Of a DNA stretch of 64,000 nucleotides, positions 1-7,866 are shown in pieces. The translations under genes and the position numbers were made by a program. The notes under the pieces were generated by a model, which worked only from the letters and a program-made list of their open reading frames with translations, was not told where the DNA came from and ran no database searches. Source of the stretch: an uncultured Oscillospiraceae bacterium (lineage in GTDB: Bacteria; Bacillota; Clostridia; Oscillospirales; Oscillospiraceae); NCBI GenBank assembly GCA_944387065.1, contig CALXDM010000008.1, positions 1 through 64,000 of the forward strand, read 5' to 3'. The stretch's first letter is position 1. Each line of letters opens with the position of its first letter.

Positions 1-2
1 AG

Positions 3-65
3 CCGACGCAAGTTGTCAACCATGACCGCCGTAACATGGTAGATGTAAAAAGTATCGCTATCTAA
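3..65 (+). other. Possible C-terminal end of an upstream gene
   Basis: One forward frame is open from the window edge to a TAA at 63-65 and would encode about 20 residues ending NMVDVKSIAI. A strong hairpin follows 50 bases later, as expected after a gene end. It is too short to identify a family and could be chance. Confidence 0.2.
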
Positions 66-113
66 CCCCAGCAAAAGGCCGCCCTGTCCTAATTTCAACC
101 TCTAAGCCGACCA

Positions 114-154
114 AAAGGCTGTGCCCCGGGAAGGACCCCCGGGGCACAGCCTTT
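114..154. terminator. Hairpin terminator between converging units
   Basis: A near-perfect stem of about 17 bp (AAAGGCTGTGCCCCGGG paired with its complement) with a short loop lies just past the stop of the minus-strand gene ending at 173. The flanking A/T runs are short on both sides, so it may serve both strands. Confidence 0.7.
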
Positions 155-172
155 GCGATTGAAGGAAAGATC

Positions 173-2389
173 TCACACCCGGTCCCGGCGCTCCAGCAGC
201 TCCAGCAGCAGCCGCTCGTTTTCCCGGGCGGCCTGGGCCAGCTGCTCGGACCGATCCCGCAGCCGGGCCAGGGTGCCGTCATAGTCAGCCATGAGCCGGT
301 CCACACAGTCCGCCGCGGCCGGGCCGTCAAAGTGTTCCACATGCCCCGCCGCAGGCATCCCAAGCTCCCGCAGGTAGCTGTCCACCTTGGGATCGTACAC
401 CAGGCCGACGCAGGGCACCGCCATGCGCGCGGCGAAGATCAGCGTGTGCAGGCGCATGGCCAGACACAGCTTGGACTGCCCCAGCACCGCCATGAGCTCC
501 TGGGGGACGCAGGGGGTGTCCAGCAGCCAGGAGGGCTCCTGCATAGCCTGGCGCACCGCCTGGGCAGCGGGCCGGTCCCGGTCAGGCTGCATCAGCAGGA
601 AGAGCACCTCCAGCCCATGGGCCCGGCGCAGGTGGTCGCACACCCCGGCCAGGGCCTGGGAAAACCCCTCCACCCCCGGCCAGGCCCGCACCGATACCAC
701 CGCGAAAGCCCGGTCCGCGGGCAGCCCGGCCTGGGCCACCAGCTCCCGGCCCCGCTGGGGCGGAGCAGGGACCAGGTTGAACACCGGGTCGGCGGTGACG
801 TACAAGTCCTCCCGCTTCACCCCCATGGCCCGCAACTCCTGCTGGGAGCTGCGATCCCGCAGGGTGACCAGGGCCGCCCGCTCCACCGCCCGCTTGACCC
901 GGCGGCGGTTGCCCGGCCTGCGCAGCGGGCCGATGCCGTTGGCGTAGAGCACCACCGGCCGGCCCAGCAGTCGGGCTGCGCCCATGACAGTCAGGTAGTA
1001 CATCAGGGAACGGGTGGAGGTCCTGTCCTGAAGCAGGCTGCCCCCCCCGGACAACAGCACATCGCAGCGGCGCAGGGCCTGGAACACCCGCCAGGCTCGG
1101 AACCGGGGCTCCGCCTGCACCTGGCACATCCGCTGGGTGAGACCAGGGGCGTTAGACAGCACTGTGATGTCCACCTGGTCGCTGGCCGCGGCGATGCCCT
1201 GGCAGATGGATTGCAGGATGGCGTCGTCCCCGGCGTTGGAGAAGCCGTAGTAGCCGCTCATCACCACCCGGTAACGGCGTTGGCGCACCTGCTCGTACAC
1301 CTCCAGGCAGTCCTGGGCCATCCGATGCACCGAGTACTGCTCCAAAACCACCTGGCGGCCGTATGAACCCAACTGCCCGCGCCGCTCCGGCTCTAACGCC
1401 AGAGCCGCGCGCACCTCGTCAAGCAGGCGCTGGGGGGTGGGCAGGGGAAAGCCCCGGCAGCAGAAGTTGCCCGCCTGGGCGGGGGCAAGCTGCTCCGGGG
1501 TGAACAGGCCCTGGCAGCCCTCGTTGCCCGCCAGGATCACCGGCTTGGCCGCCGCCATGGCCTCCAGCGCGGCCCGGGACACCCCCACGAACAGGTCCCC
1601 CGCGGCCACGATCCGGTTGATGTCCGCACGGGGCCCGGTCAGCACCACGCAGGGCCGCCCCAGCGTCCGGTTCACCTGGTCGGCCTTGGACTGGAGCTCC
1701 TCCAGCAGCTCGCCGCCCCCCACCAGCACCAGCTGGACGCCGGGGACGGCCCGCTCCAGCTCCGGAGCCAGCTCCACCAGCTGGCCGGCCACCAGGGCCC
1801 GGTCCCGATCCATCCGGCTGACATGGCAGAGCACCGGCCGGGCCGGATCCAGCCCCAGCTCGGTCAGCACCTCCTTCCGGGGCAGGTCGGGGGAGAACTT
1901 CTGGGTGTCGATGCCGTTGACGGTGACGCTGATGTGTCCCTCAGGCAAGTTGTACTCCTGGATCAGATATTCCTTGATGTCCTGGGACACGGCGATGGTG
2001 CGCTGGCCCCAATTGGTGAGGTAGCGCACCAGGCCCCGGTTCTCAAAGACCCAATGGGCCGTGGTGACAAAGGGGAAGCGCAGCTTCCGCCACAGGGTGG
2101 CGCACAGGAAGGCGGGGATGCGGGCATGGGCGTGAACCACGTCGGGCCGCTCCTGGCGCAGCACCTTTCGGAGCAGCGACCTGGCCCGGAGCATACACCG
2201 CAGGTCCCGGCGGTGCATGGGCACGCAGTAGTGGCGGATGCCCGCGGCCTCGATCTCGGGCACGTAGATCCCCCCGTTGGAGGCGATGGCCACGTCGTGC
2301 CCCTGGGCCCGGAGCTGCTTGGACAGCTCCACAATGTGGGTCTCCGCTCCGCCGATGTCCAGCCCCATGGTCGCCATCAGGATGCGCAT
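173..2389 (-). CDS. Fusion of family 4 glycosyltransferase and CsaB-like polysaccharide pyruvyl transferase
   Basis: 738-residue two-domain protein. Residues 1 to about 370 are a GT-B glycosyltransferase: the N-terminal MGLDIGGAETHIVELSKQL is the usual donor/acceptor loop, and an SRAALEAMAAAKPVI segment matches the GT4 nucleotide-sugar site. From about residue 374 the protein restarts with VVMSGYYGFSNAGDDAILQ, the signature of CsaB, which transfers pyruvate from PEP onto secondary cell-wall polysaccharide; LLSGGGSLLQDRTSTRS and RLHTLIFAA follow in the usual order. CsaB proteins are normally about 350-400 residues and free-standing. It is the last gene of an operon with a flippase and a polymer ligase, so it probably modifies a wall polymer at the inner membrane face. 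Domain calls are firm; the sugar acted on is unknown. Confidence 0.9.
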   Translation of the reverse strand: MRILMATMGLDIGGAETHIVELSKQLRAQGHDVAIASNGGIYVPEIEAAGIRHYCVPMHRRDLRCMLRARSLLRKVLRQERPDVVHAHARIPAFLCATLWRKLRFPFVTTAHWVFENRGLVRYLTNWGQRTIAVSQDIKEYLIQEYNLPEGHISVTVNGIDTQKFSPDLPRKEVLTELGLDPARPVLCHVSRMDRDRALVAGQLVELAPELERAVPGVQLVLVGGGELLEELQSKADQVNRTLGRPCVVLTGPRADINRIVAAGDLFVGVSRAALEAMAAAKPVILAGNEGCQGLFTPEQLAPAQAGNFCCRGFPLPTPQRLLDEVRAALALEPERRGQLGSYGRQVVLEQYSVHRMAQDCLEVYEQVRQRRYRVVMSGYYGFSNAGDDAILQSICQGIAAASDQVDITVLSNAPGLTQRMCQVQAEPRFRAWRVFQALRRCDVLLSGGGSLLQDRTSTRSLMYYLTVMGAARLLGRPVVLYANGIGPLRRPGNRRRVKRAVERAALVTLRDRSSQQELRAMGVKREDLYVTADPVFNLVPAPPQRGRELVAQAGLPADRAFAVVSVRAWPGVEGFSQALAGVCDHLRRAHGLEVLFLLMQPDRDRPAAQAVRQAMQEPSWLLDTPCVPQELMAVLGQSKLCLAMRLHTLIFAARMAVPCVGLVYDPKVDSYLRELGMPAAGHVEHFDGPAAADCVDRLMADYDGTLARLRDRSEQLAQAARENERLLLELLERRDRV

Positions 2390-2402
2390 GGCCCCACCCC
2401 GC

Positions 2403-2921
2403 TCACTGCCCCTGATCCCCTTGGGGGATCTGGATGTTCATCACCCGGCCCACAAAGCTGGCATACTTGGTGGTGAAGGTACGGTTGCTGTTCACCCCCA
2501 GGGCATACACCCGATTGAGCAGCACCGTCCCATCCGCCTCCACCAGGGCCTGGCCCTCAATGGTCAGCAGCAGGTCGTAGTAGCCCTGGGCGGGCACCAT
2601 GGCCACCGTGCCGTCGTCCAAGGAGGCCTGGTTGGTGCCGTCGCTGACCTGGATCTCGATGATCTCCCCCAGGGAGCCCCCGGTGCTCCGGGCCGGGTCA
2701 AACAGCTGATCCCCCTCCTGGATGGCCTCCAGCATCTCCTGGGGCTGGTTTTGCAGCCGCATCTGGTAGACCACCGGCACGGTGGCCACCGTGCTCCCCG
2801 TCTGGGGCATCTGGTTTTTCAGGTAGACGGCGGCCACCAGCACCCCGGCCACCACCAGCACGATCACGTCCAGGATGCTGATCTTGCCAAACAAACGGCC
2901 GTCCCGATCTATCAGCTTCAT
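2403..2921 (-). CDS. DUF4330 membrane-anchored protein (copy 2)
   Basis: 172 residues. The N-terminus MKLIDRDGRLFGKISILDVI followed by one hydrophobic segment (about residues 15-36) is typical of DUF4330. The rest is a beta-rich extracytoplasmic domain, so a single-pass protein facing outward. ATG start with GGAGGG upstream; its first four bases overlap the stop of the preceding gene. The family has no assigned biochemical role. It lies between two glycosyltransferase genes, which suggests a part in polymer assembly or export (inference). Confidence 0.8.
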   Translation of the reverse strand: MKLIDRDGRLFGKISILDVIVLVVAGVLVAAVYLKNQMPQTGSTVATVPVVYQMRLQNQPQEMLEAIQEGDQLFDPARSTGGSLGEIIEIQVSDGTNQASLDDGTVAMVPAQGYYDLLLTIEGQALVEADGTVLLNRVYALGVNSNRTFTTKYASFVGRVMNIQIPQGDQGQ

Positions 2922-3421
2922 GCCTGCCCCTCCCTTTCGATCTGCGTCACCCGGCCGCTGCCCATGTACCCTGGGCCCCGGGCGGTGATGGCCTGGCCCA
3001 CCCGGAAGTCATAGCCACCATCCAGCAGCAGCGCGTCCTCCTGCTGGGTGCAGGCGCTCTCCACCGTGATGTATACATCCTCATACCCCTCCAGCTGGGT
3101 CTGCACATAGCACCGGTTCTCCTGATCCAGCACCTGGGCCAGGGCCGGCTCAGCCCGGACGGACACCACGGTGCCCAGCCGATGGTTCTCCACCGTCTCC
3201 TCCAGCTGATCTCCCGGCTGGATCAGTTCGCTGTCCCCCTGGGCCATGCGCTGGATCAGGATGGTGTAGCGCACTGTGCCGGCGGCGCTCTCCTGCCCGC
3301 TTCCACCGTCGGATCGCAGCCCAAACCACACCAAGGCTCCCCCCACCACGAGCACCAGCACCAGGATGAGCCCGTCAAACAGGTTCAGCCGCAGGCGGAA
3401 TTTTGGATTACTCTGTTCCAT
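2918..3421 (-). CDS. DUF4330-like membrane-anchored protein (copy 1)
   Basis: 167 residues with the same build as its downstream neighbour: short cytoplasmic N-terminus (FRLRLNLFDGLILVLVLVV), one transmembrane segment, then a domain containing ERMAQ/EGDQL-like repeats shared with copy 2 (compare IQRMAQGDSELIQPGDQLEE with MLEAIQEGDQLFDPA). The two look like a divergent tandem duplication. Start ATG has AAGGAG upstream. The gene overlaps the glycosyltransferase before it by 14 bases, so translation is probably coupled. Function unknown. Confidence 0.75.
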   Translation of the reverse strand: MEQSNPKFRLRLNLFDGLILVLVLVVGGALVWFGLRSDGGSGQESAAGTVRYTILIQRMAQGDSELIQPGDQLEETVENHRLGTVVSVRAEPALAQVLDQENRCYVQTQLEGYEDVYITVESACTQQEDALLLDGGYDFRVGQAITARGPGYMGSGRVTQIEREGQA

Positions 3422-4538
3422 GGTTGTCTCCTTTCAGCACGTCCAGGTATACCTGCTCCACGTTCCGGGCAAAGCCCTGGCCGGTGAAGCGGGCCAAAAA
3501 TTGCTCCCGGGCCTGCCGGCCCAGCTGCGCCCGGGTGTCCGGCTGGTCCATCAGCCGGGCGATGGCGCCGGCCAGCGCCCCACTGTCCCGGCTGGGGAAA
3601 ATCAGCCCCGACATCCCGTCCTCTACAATCCACGGGTTGCCCCCGTAGCTGCTGGCAATCGTAGGCAGCCCCAGGCTCATCCCCTCCAGCAGGGCCAAGC
3701 TGGTGGCCTCGGTGCCATAGGAGGCGTTGAGCTGTACGTCCAGCAGGGACAACACCGGGGCCACATCGGACTGAAAGCCCAGGAAGAACACGGTGTCCTC
3801 CAGCCCCATCTGAGCCGCCTGGGCCCGCAGCCGTCCCTCCTCGCCGCCCGTGCCGGCCACCAGGATCTGAAGGCGCCGGCCTTCCTCCTTCAGCTGCCGG
3901 GCCGCCTCCAGGATGTGCTGGTGACCCTTATAGGGCTCCAGGCGGGCCAGGATGCCGGCGGTGAACACCCCTTCTGACAGCCCGTACTGCTCCCGCAGCG
4001 CCCGGCACGCTTCCGGGCCGCTGCGCGCCACCGGGGCCACCCCGTTGAGGATGACCCGGATGCGCCCTGCCGGCACCCCCGCGTCCACGAGGTTCTCCGC
4101 CGCGGCGGGGCTGACCGCGATGATCTGGTCGGCATAGCGCAGGTTCACCCACCGGTTGAGCCACCGCCCCGGGGGATAGCGCAGCTTGGCGCTCACGGGA
4201 AAGACCGAGTGGCGGGTGTACACCACCTTCTTCCCACACCGCCGGGCGGCGATGCGCCCGGACAGTGCGCCGTGGGTGTGCACCAGGTCGGGCCCCTCCC
4301 GACGGATCAGATCCACCAATGTCTGCACGTCCTGCCGGTGGTAGGACCGCTCAGCCATCCCCACCACCGGCAGCACCCGGGCCCCCGCCTGCTCCAGCGG
4401 AGTGGTCAGGGCGCTGCCCACCGGCACGGCCACCCAGGTCTCAAAGCGGTCCCGGTCGGCATAGCGCAGGTAGTTGAGGATCACCCGGCCCGCCCCGCCG
4501 ATGTTGCTGTCGCTGATGATGTTGAGCACCCGGATCAC
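3408..4538 (-). CDS. Family 4 glycosyltransferase
   Basis: 376 residues, GT-B fold. N-terminal SDSNIGGAGRVILNYLR is the glycine-rich loop; ARLEPYKGHQHILEAARQL (about residue 211) begins the nucleotide-sugar domain; YGTEATSLALLEGMSLGLP carries the E-x7-E pattern of retaining GT4 enzymes. The GTG start sits in a GTGA overlap with the ligase stop and has GGAGG seven bases upstream. It probably adds one sugar to a lipid-linked precursor on the cytoplasmic side. Donor and acceptor cannot be read from sequence. Confidence 0.9.
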   Translation of the reverse strand: MIRVLNIISDSNIGGAGRVILNYLRYADRDRFETWVAVPVGSALTTPLEQAGARVLPVVGMAERSYHRQDVQTLVDLIRREGPDLVHTHGALSGRIAARRCGKKVVYTRHSVFPVSAKLRYPPGRWLNRWVNLRYADQIIAVSPAAAENLVDAGVPAGRIRVILNGVAPVARSGPEACRALREQYGLSEGVFTAGILARLEPYKGHQHILEAARQLKEEGRRLQILVAGTGGEEGRLRAQAAQMGLEDTVFFLGFQSDVAPVLSLLDVQLNASYGTEATSLALLEGMSLGLPTIASSYGGNPWIVEDGMSGLIFPSRDSGALAGAIARLMDQPDTRAQLGRQAREQFLARFTGQGFARNVEQVYLDVLKGDNHGTE

Positions 4539-5986
4539 AGCCTCACCTCCCGCTCAGGCAGCTGGTCCCGCCGGGCCAGCAGCGCCCCCAGGGCCACAAA
4601 GACCCAGAACAGCAGCATGACCCGGTAGTTATAAAAGGAGTAGTCGGTCATGGCCTGGACCAGGAAGCCTGACATGCCGGCCAGCACCGCCGCCTGGTGC
4701 AGCCGGCTGAAGGCGTCCCGCGTGCGGCTGAAGGCGGCGCACAGGTCCCGGAAGAAGTGGAACAGCAGCAGTAGGAAGACCGCCAGGGCGGCCATGCCCG
4801 CGTCGCATACGATCTGCAGGAACAGGTTGTGGGAATGGGGGGCCACGATCTCATTATAGCTGTACCGGGGATAGACCAGGTTGAAGGCCGCCTCCCCAGG
4901 CCCCACGCCGCACAGCCAGTAGTCCCGGAGCATGTCCAACGTCCCCAGCCAGATGGACAGCCGGTAGGAGGTGGAGGTGTCCTCCAGATTGCCGATGCTG
5001 GTAAAGCGGGCGATCACCGTGTCGGGCATCAGGAAGTACAGGGCCACCAGCAGCACCGGCACCAACAGCAGCAGACGGGGCTGCAGCAGCAGCACGAACA
5101 CCAGCCCCGCGCACAGTAGCCCCAGCCAGGCCCCCCGGGACAGGGTGAGCAGCATGCAGAGGCACATCACCCCGCAGGCGAACAGGTAGGCCGCCCGTGG
5201 GCCCCACCCCTTTGCCGACAGCAGCCCCGCCCCCCCCAGGGGGATGATCAGGATCAGGTATTGGCCCAGCATATTGGGGTTGCCCAGGGTGGAGGGCACC
5301 CGGAAGCTGATGTCTTGGAACATCTCGGTGTCCACCCAGGCCTGGGACTGGTAGCCCCAGCCAAACAGGTACTGGCACACTCCATACAGCGCCACCACCG
5401 TCCCCGCCGCCACCAGCACCAGCACCAGGCCGTCCAGCTGCCTGCGGCTGTTCACGGCGTTTTCCAGCACGATGGCAAACAGGAGGAAGGCCACCGTCAG
5501 CAGCCCCACCGGCAGGCTGCCCGACGGGTTGACAGAAAACAGGGTGGCAACCAGGTAGACGGCGGCGTACAGCCAGATATACCGGTTGAACGAGGCATGG
5601 CGCAGCTCCAGATCCCGCCGCTGCACCAGCCGCAGCAGCAGGGACAGGGCGCTGACCAGTACCAGGGCCAGCACCGCCATGGTGGGCAGGATGGGGGCCA
5701 GGGCCGCCGCGGCCAGCGCCCACAGCCAGGTTTGCTGGAAGATGCTGCCCTCCAGCAGCCGGTTCAGGTGAAGGACCTCATAGATCCGGCACAGCAGCCG
5801 TCGCAGGGCCCGCCACAGCCAGGTGAACACGCTGTGCTCCGACTCCTCCCGCTCCCGTTGGGCGGGCGGGTGGAGGAACCACTGGGCCAGCCCGCTGCCG
5901 CGCCATTGCTCCCCGCACCATAGGGCCAGGGCCGCCAGAATCCGATACAGGACGCTGGCCTGTAAAATCCGCTGGATGCGCTGCAT
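4535..5986 (-). CDS. O-antigen ligase/polymerase family membrane protein
   Basis: 483 residues with about ten hydrophobic segments. The C-terminal half has Wzy_C/O-antigen-ligase features: TLSRGAWLGLLCAGLVFV, then GVGPGEAAFNLVYPRY and APHSHNLFLQIVCDAG, the HSHN-LQ motif before a late transmembrane helix. Such proteins polymerise or transfer lipid-linked glycans on the outer membrane face; in a Gram-positive this would be a wall or capsule polymer rather than O-antigen. AAGGAGG precedes the ATG. It follows murJ by only three bases. Confidence 0.85.
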   Translation of the reverse strand: MQRIQRILQASVLYRILAALALWCGEQWRGSGLAQWFLHPPAQREREESEHSVFTWLWRALRRLLCRIYEVLHLNRLLEGSIFQQTWLWALAAAALAPILPTMAVLALVLVSALSLLLRLVQRRDLELRHASFNRYIWLYAAVYLVATLFSVNPSGSLPVGLLTVAFLLFAIVLENAVNSRRQLDGLVLVLVAAGTVVALYGVCQYLFGWGYQSQAWVDTEMFQDISFRVPSTLGNPNMLGQYLILIIPLGGAGLLSAKGWGPRAAYLFACGVMCLCMLLTLSRGAWLGLLCAGLVFVLLLQPRLLLLVPVLLVALYFLMPDTVIARFTSIGNLEDTSTSYRLSIWLGTLDMLRDYWLCGVGPGEAAFNLVYPRYSYNEIVAPHSHNLFLQIVCDAGMAALAVFLLLLFHFFRDLCAAFSRTRDAFSRLHQAAVLAGMSGFLVQAMTDYSFYNYRVMLLFWVFVALGALLARRDQLPEREVRL

Positions 5987-5989
5987 CGC

Positions 5990-7558
5990 TCAATCCTCCT
6001 TCCCCGTGCGCCGGGCCAGCTTGCGCCAGACCAGCTTCATCTCATCCAGCCGGAGCAGCCCGGCCAGCAGAAAGTAGACCACCGCCCCCACTCCGGCGCA
6101 GGCAGCCAGCAGCAGTACCTCCCCCAGCTTGTCCGCCGGCAGCAGCCCGGCCAGTCCCTGCCGGGCCATCCAGACCACCCCAGCCATCCCTGCCGCACAT
6201 AATAGCATCTTGCCAAAGTCCAGGGCCAGGGCCCGGTTGACTACCCCATCCCCGCGGATTTGCAAGGGGATGAGCAGCAGCAGAGCGTAGAGGGTGGAGG
6301 ACACGGTGGAGGAGATGGCCAGCCCCGCCACCCCCAAAGGCTGGGTGAGGAACACGCACAGTACCAGGTTGGCCAGGATGGACACCCCTCCCGCCACCAG
6401 CGGGGCCCGTCCCTCCTGCCGGGCGAAGTAGGCCCGGCTGAGGATGTTTTGCAGCGCGTACCCCACCATTCCCAGGGACACCCACACCAGAGCCTGGGAG
6501 GTGATGTCCACCGAGAAGGCGTCAAAGGCCCCTCCGCCGTACAGGAAGGACACCAGGGGCCGGGCCAGCAGCATCAGCCCCGCCGCCATGGGCAGCACGA
6601 AGAACAGGCTGCTGCGCACCGTCTGGCGCAGGGTGTCCTGAAAGTCCTGCTGCCGGCGCTGGGCGGTCAGCCGGGAAAGTTTTGGGAAGATCACGTTGGT
6701 GATGGACAGGATGAACACCCCGGCGATGACCAGATACAGATTGGTGGCGTACTCCATGGCCGACACCCCCGCCCCCCCGTACAGGTGGGAGCCGAAGCGG
6801 CTGTTGATGGTCAGGTTGATGGGCTGCACCCAGGTAGACACCATCACCGGCCCCATCAGGGCGAAGGCCTGGCGGATCCCCTCTGAGCGCAAGGAGAAAT
6901 CGGGGTGGTAGCGAAAGCCGGTCCGGCGCAGGGAGGGCACCTGTACCAGCGCCTGGAGCAGCCAGCCCACCAGGTAGGCCACCGCCAGACCATACACCCC
7001 GTAGTCCTCGTCCAGCAGATAGAAGTAGCCGATGATGACCAGGTTGGACACCGCGCTGATCAGCGCCGGGACGTGGAAACGGTCCATGGCCTGGAGGATG
7101 CCCACAAAGGAGAAGGCCACCCCGGTGAGCAGCACGGTGGGGAACATCACCCGGGTGAGAGAGGCGGCCAGGGCGGCGGTCTGATCGTCGTACCCGTCGG
7201 CAAACAGGGCCACCAGCGGCTCGGCCAGCAGAATGCCCAGCAGGGTGAGGACGGCGGTGAGCAACCCCATCACCGACAGGAAGTTGCCCCCGAAGCGGAA
7301 GGCCGCCTGCCGCCCCTTTTGCGTCATGGTCTGGCTGAAGACCGGGATGAAGCAGGCCGCGATGGCCGAGGAGAACACCACGTCGAAAAAGACCCGGGGG
7401 ATCCGGCTGGCGGTATAGAAGGCCATGGCCTCCATGCCGGTGGTGCCGTAGTGGACGGCCATCAGCCGGTCCCGGAACAGCCCCAACGCCTTGCCCAGCA
7501 AGGTGATGAGCATCACGGCGCTGATGGTGCCGGTGGCGTGATCGCTTTTCCTGGCCAA
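5990..7558 (-). CDS. murJ: MurJ/MviN-family lipid-linked precursor flippase
   Basis: 522 residues counted from a TTG at 7558. That start has GGAGGG six to seven bases upstream and is followed by LARKSDHATGTISAVMLITL. A longer frame opens at 7666, but its first codons overlap the promoter -35 and -10, so it is not a credible start. About 14 hydrophobic segments and the MurJ-typical GLFRDRLMA, FFDVVFSSAIAACFIPVF and SSLFFVLPMAAGLMLLARP segments are present. It flips lipid II or a similar undecaprenyl-linked glycan. As first gene of a polymer operon it may serve that polymer rather than bulk peptidoglycan (inference). Confidence 0.9.
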   Translation of the reverse strand: MARKSDHATGTISAVMLITLLGKALGLFRDRLMAVHYGTTGMEAMAFYTASRIPRVFFDVVFSSAIAACFIPVFSQTMTQKGRQAAFRFGGNFLSVMGLLTAVLTLLGILLAEPLVALFADGYDDQTAALAASLTRVMFPTVLLTGVAFSFVGILQAMDRFHVPALISAVSNLVIIGYFYLLDEDYGVYGLAVAYLVGWLLQALVQVPSLRRTGFRYHPDFSLRSEGIRQAFALMGPVMVSTWVQPINLTINSRFGSHLYGGAGVSAMEYATNLYLVIAGVFILSITNVIFPKLSRLTAQRRQQDFQDTLRQTVRSSLFFVLPMAAGLMLLARPLVSFLYGGGAFDAFSVDITSQALVWVSLGMVGYALQNILSRAYFARQEGRAPLVAGGVSILANLVLCVFLTQPLGVAGLAISSTVSSTLYALLLLIPLQIRGDGVVNRALALDFGKMLLCAAGMAGVVWMARQGLAGLLPADKLGEVLLLAACAGVGAVVYFLLAGLLRLDEMKLVWRKLARRTGKED

Positions 7559-7637
7559 GCCGTTCCCTCCTCTCCCACCCCCGAAACGGGGCCCTTCCGG
7601 GCTTTCGCAGCCCGGCCACATCAGTTCAATGGACAGT

Positions 7638-7666
7638 ATTGTACACCAACCCCTGCCCTTTTTCAA
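7638..7666 (-). promoter_or_regulatory. SigA-type promoter for the murJ operon
   Basis: Minus-strand TTGAAA, 17-base spacer, TACAAT. The transcript would have a leader of about 70 bases containing a small CCGGGCT/AGCCCGG hairpin (7597-7615) before the TTG start. Confidence 0.65.
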
Positions 7667-7752
7667 CCATCCTCCGGGAGATTCATGGCTTGTTCACACT
7701 TTTGCCGGCCCTTGGCTGTCCTGCCCAGCCGGCCCCGGCGGGCAGGGACGCA

Positions 7753-7781
7753 TTGAACTGCGGTCGATTTTATGCTATCAT
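7753..7781 (+). promoter_or_regulatory. SigA-type promoter for the SLH phosphodiester glycosidase gene
   Basis: TTGAAC, 17-base spacer, TATCAT, about 85 bases upstream of the chosen ATG and divergent from the murJ promoter. Confidence 0.55.
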
Positions 7782-7866
7782 TATCCTATCTGCCCGAATT
7801 TTGGCTCTTCCAGAGCCCCAACGCCCCGGATGGGGCGATTCCACGGATGATGAAAAGGAGCGTGCC

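Noticed and set aside
7559-7666. 36-residue N-terminal extension of MurJ
   Set aside because: It starts within the promoter elements and lacks a ribosome site; the TTG at 7558 has GGAGGG and fits the family N-terminus.
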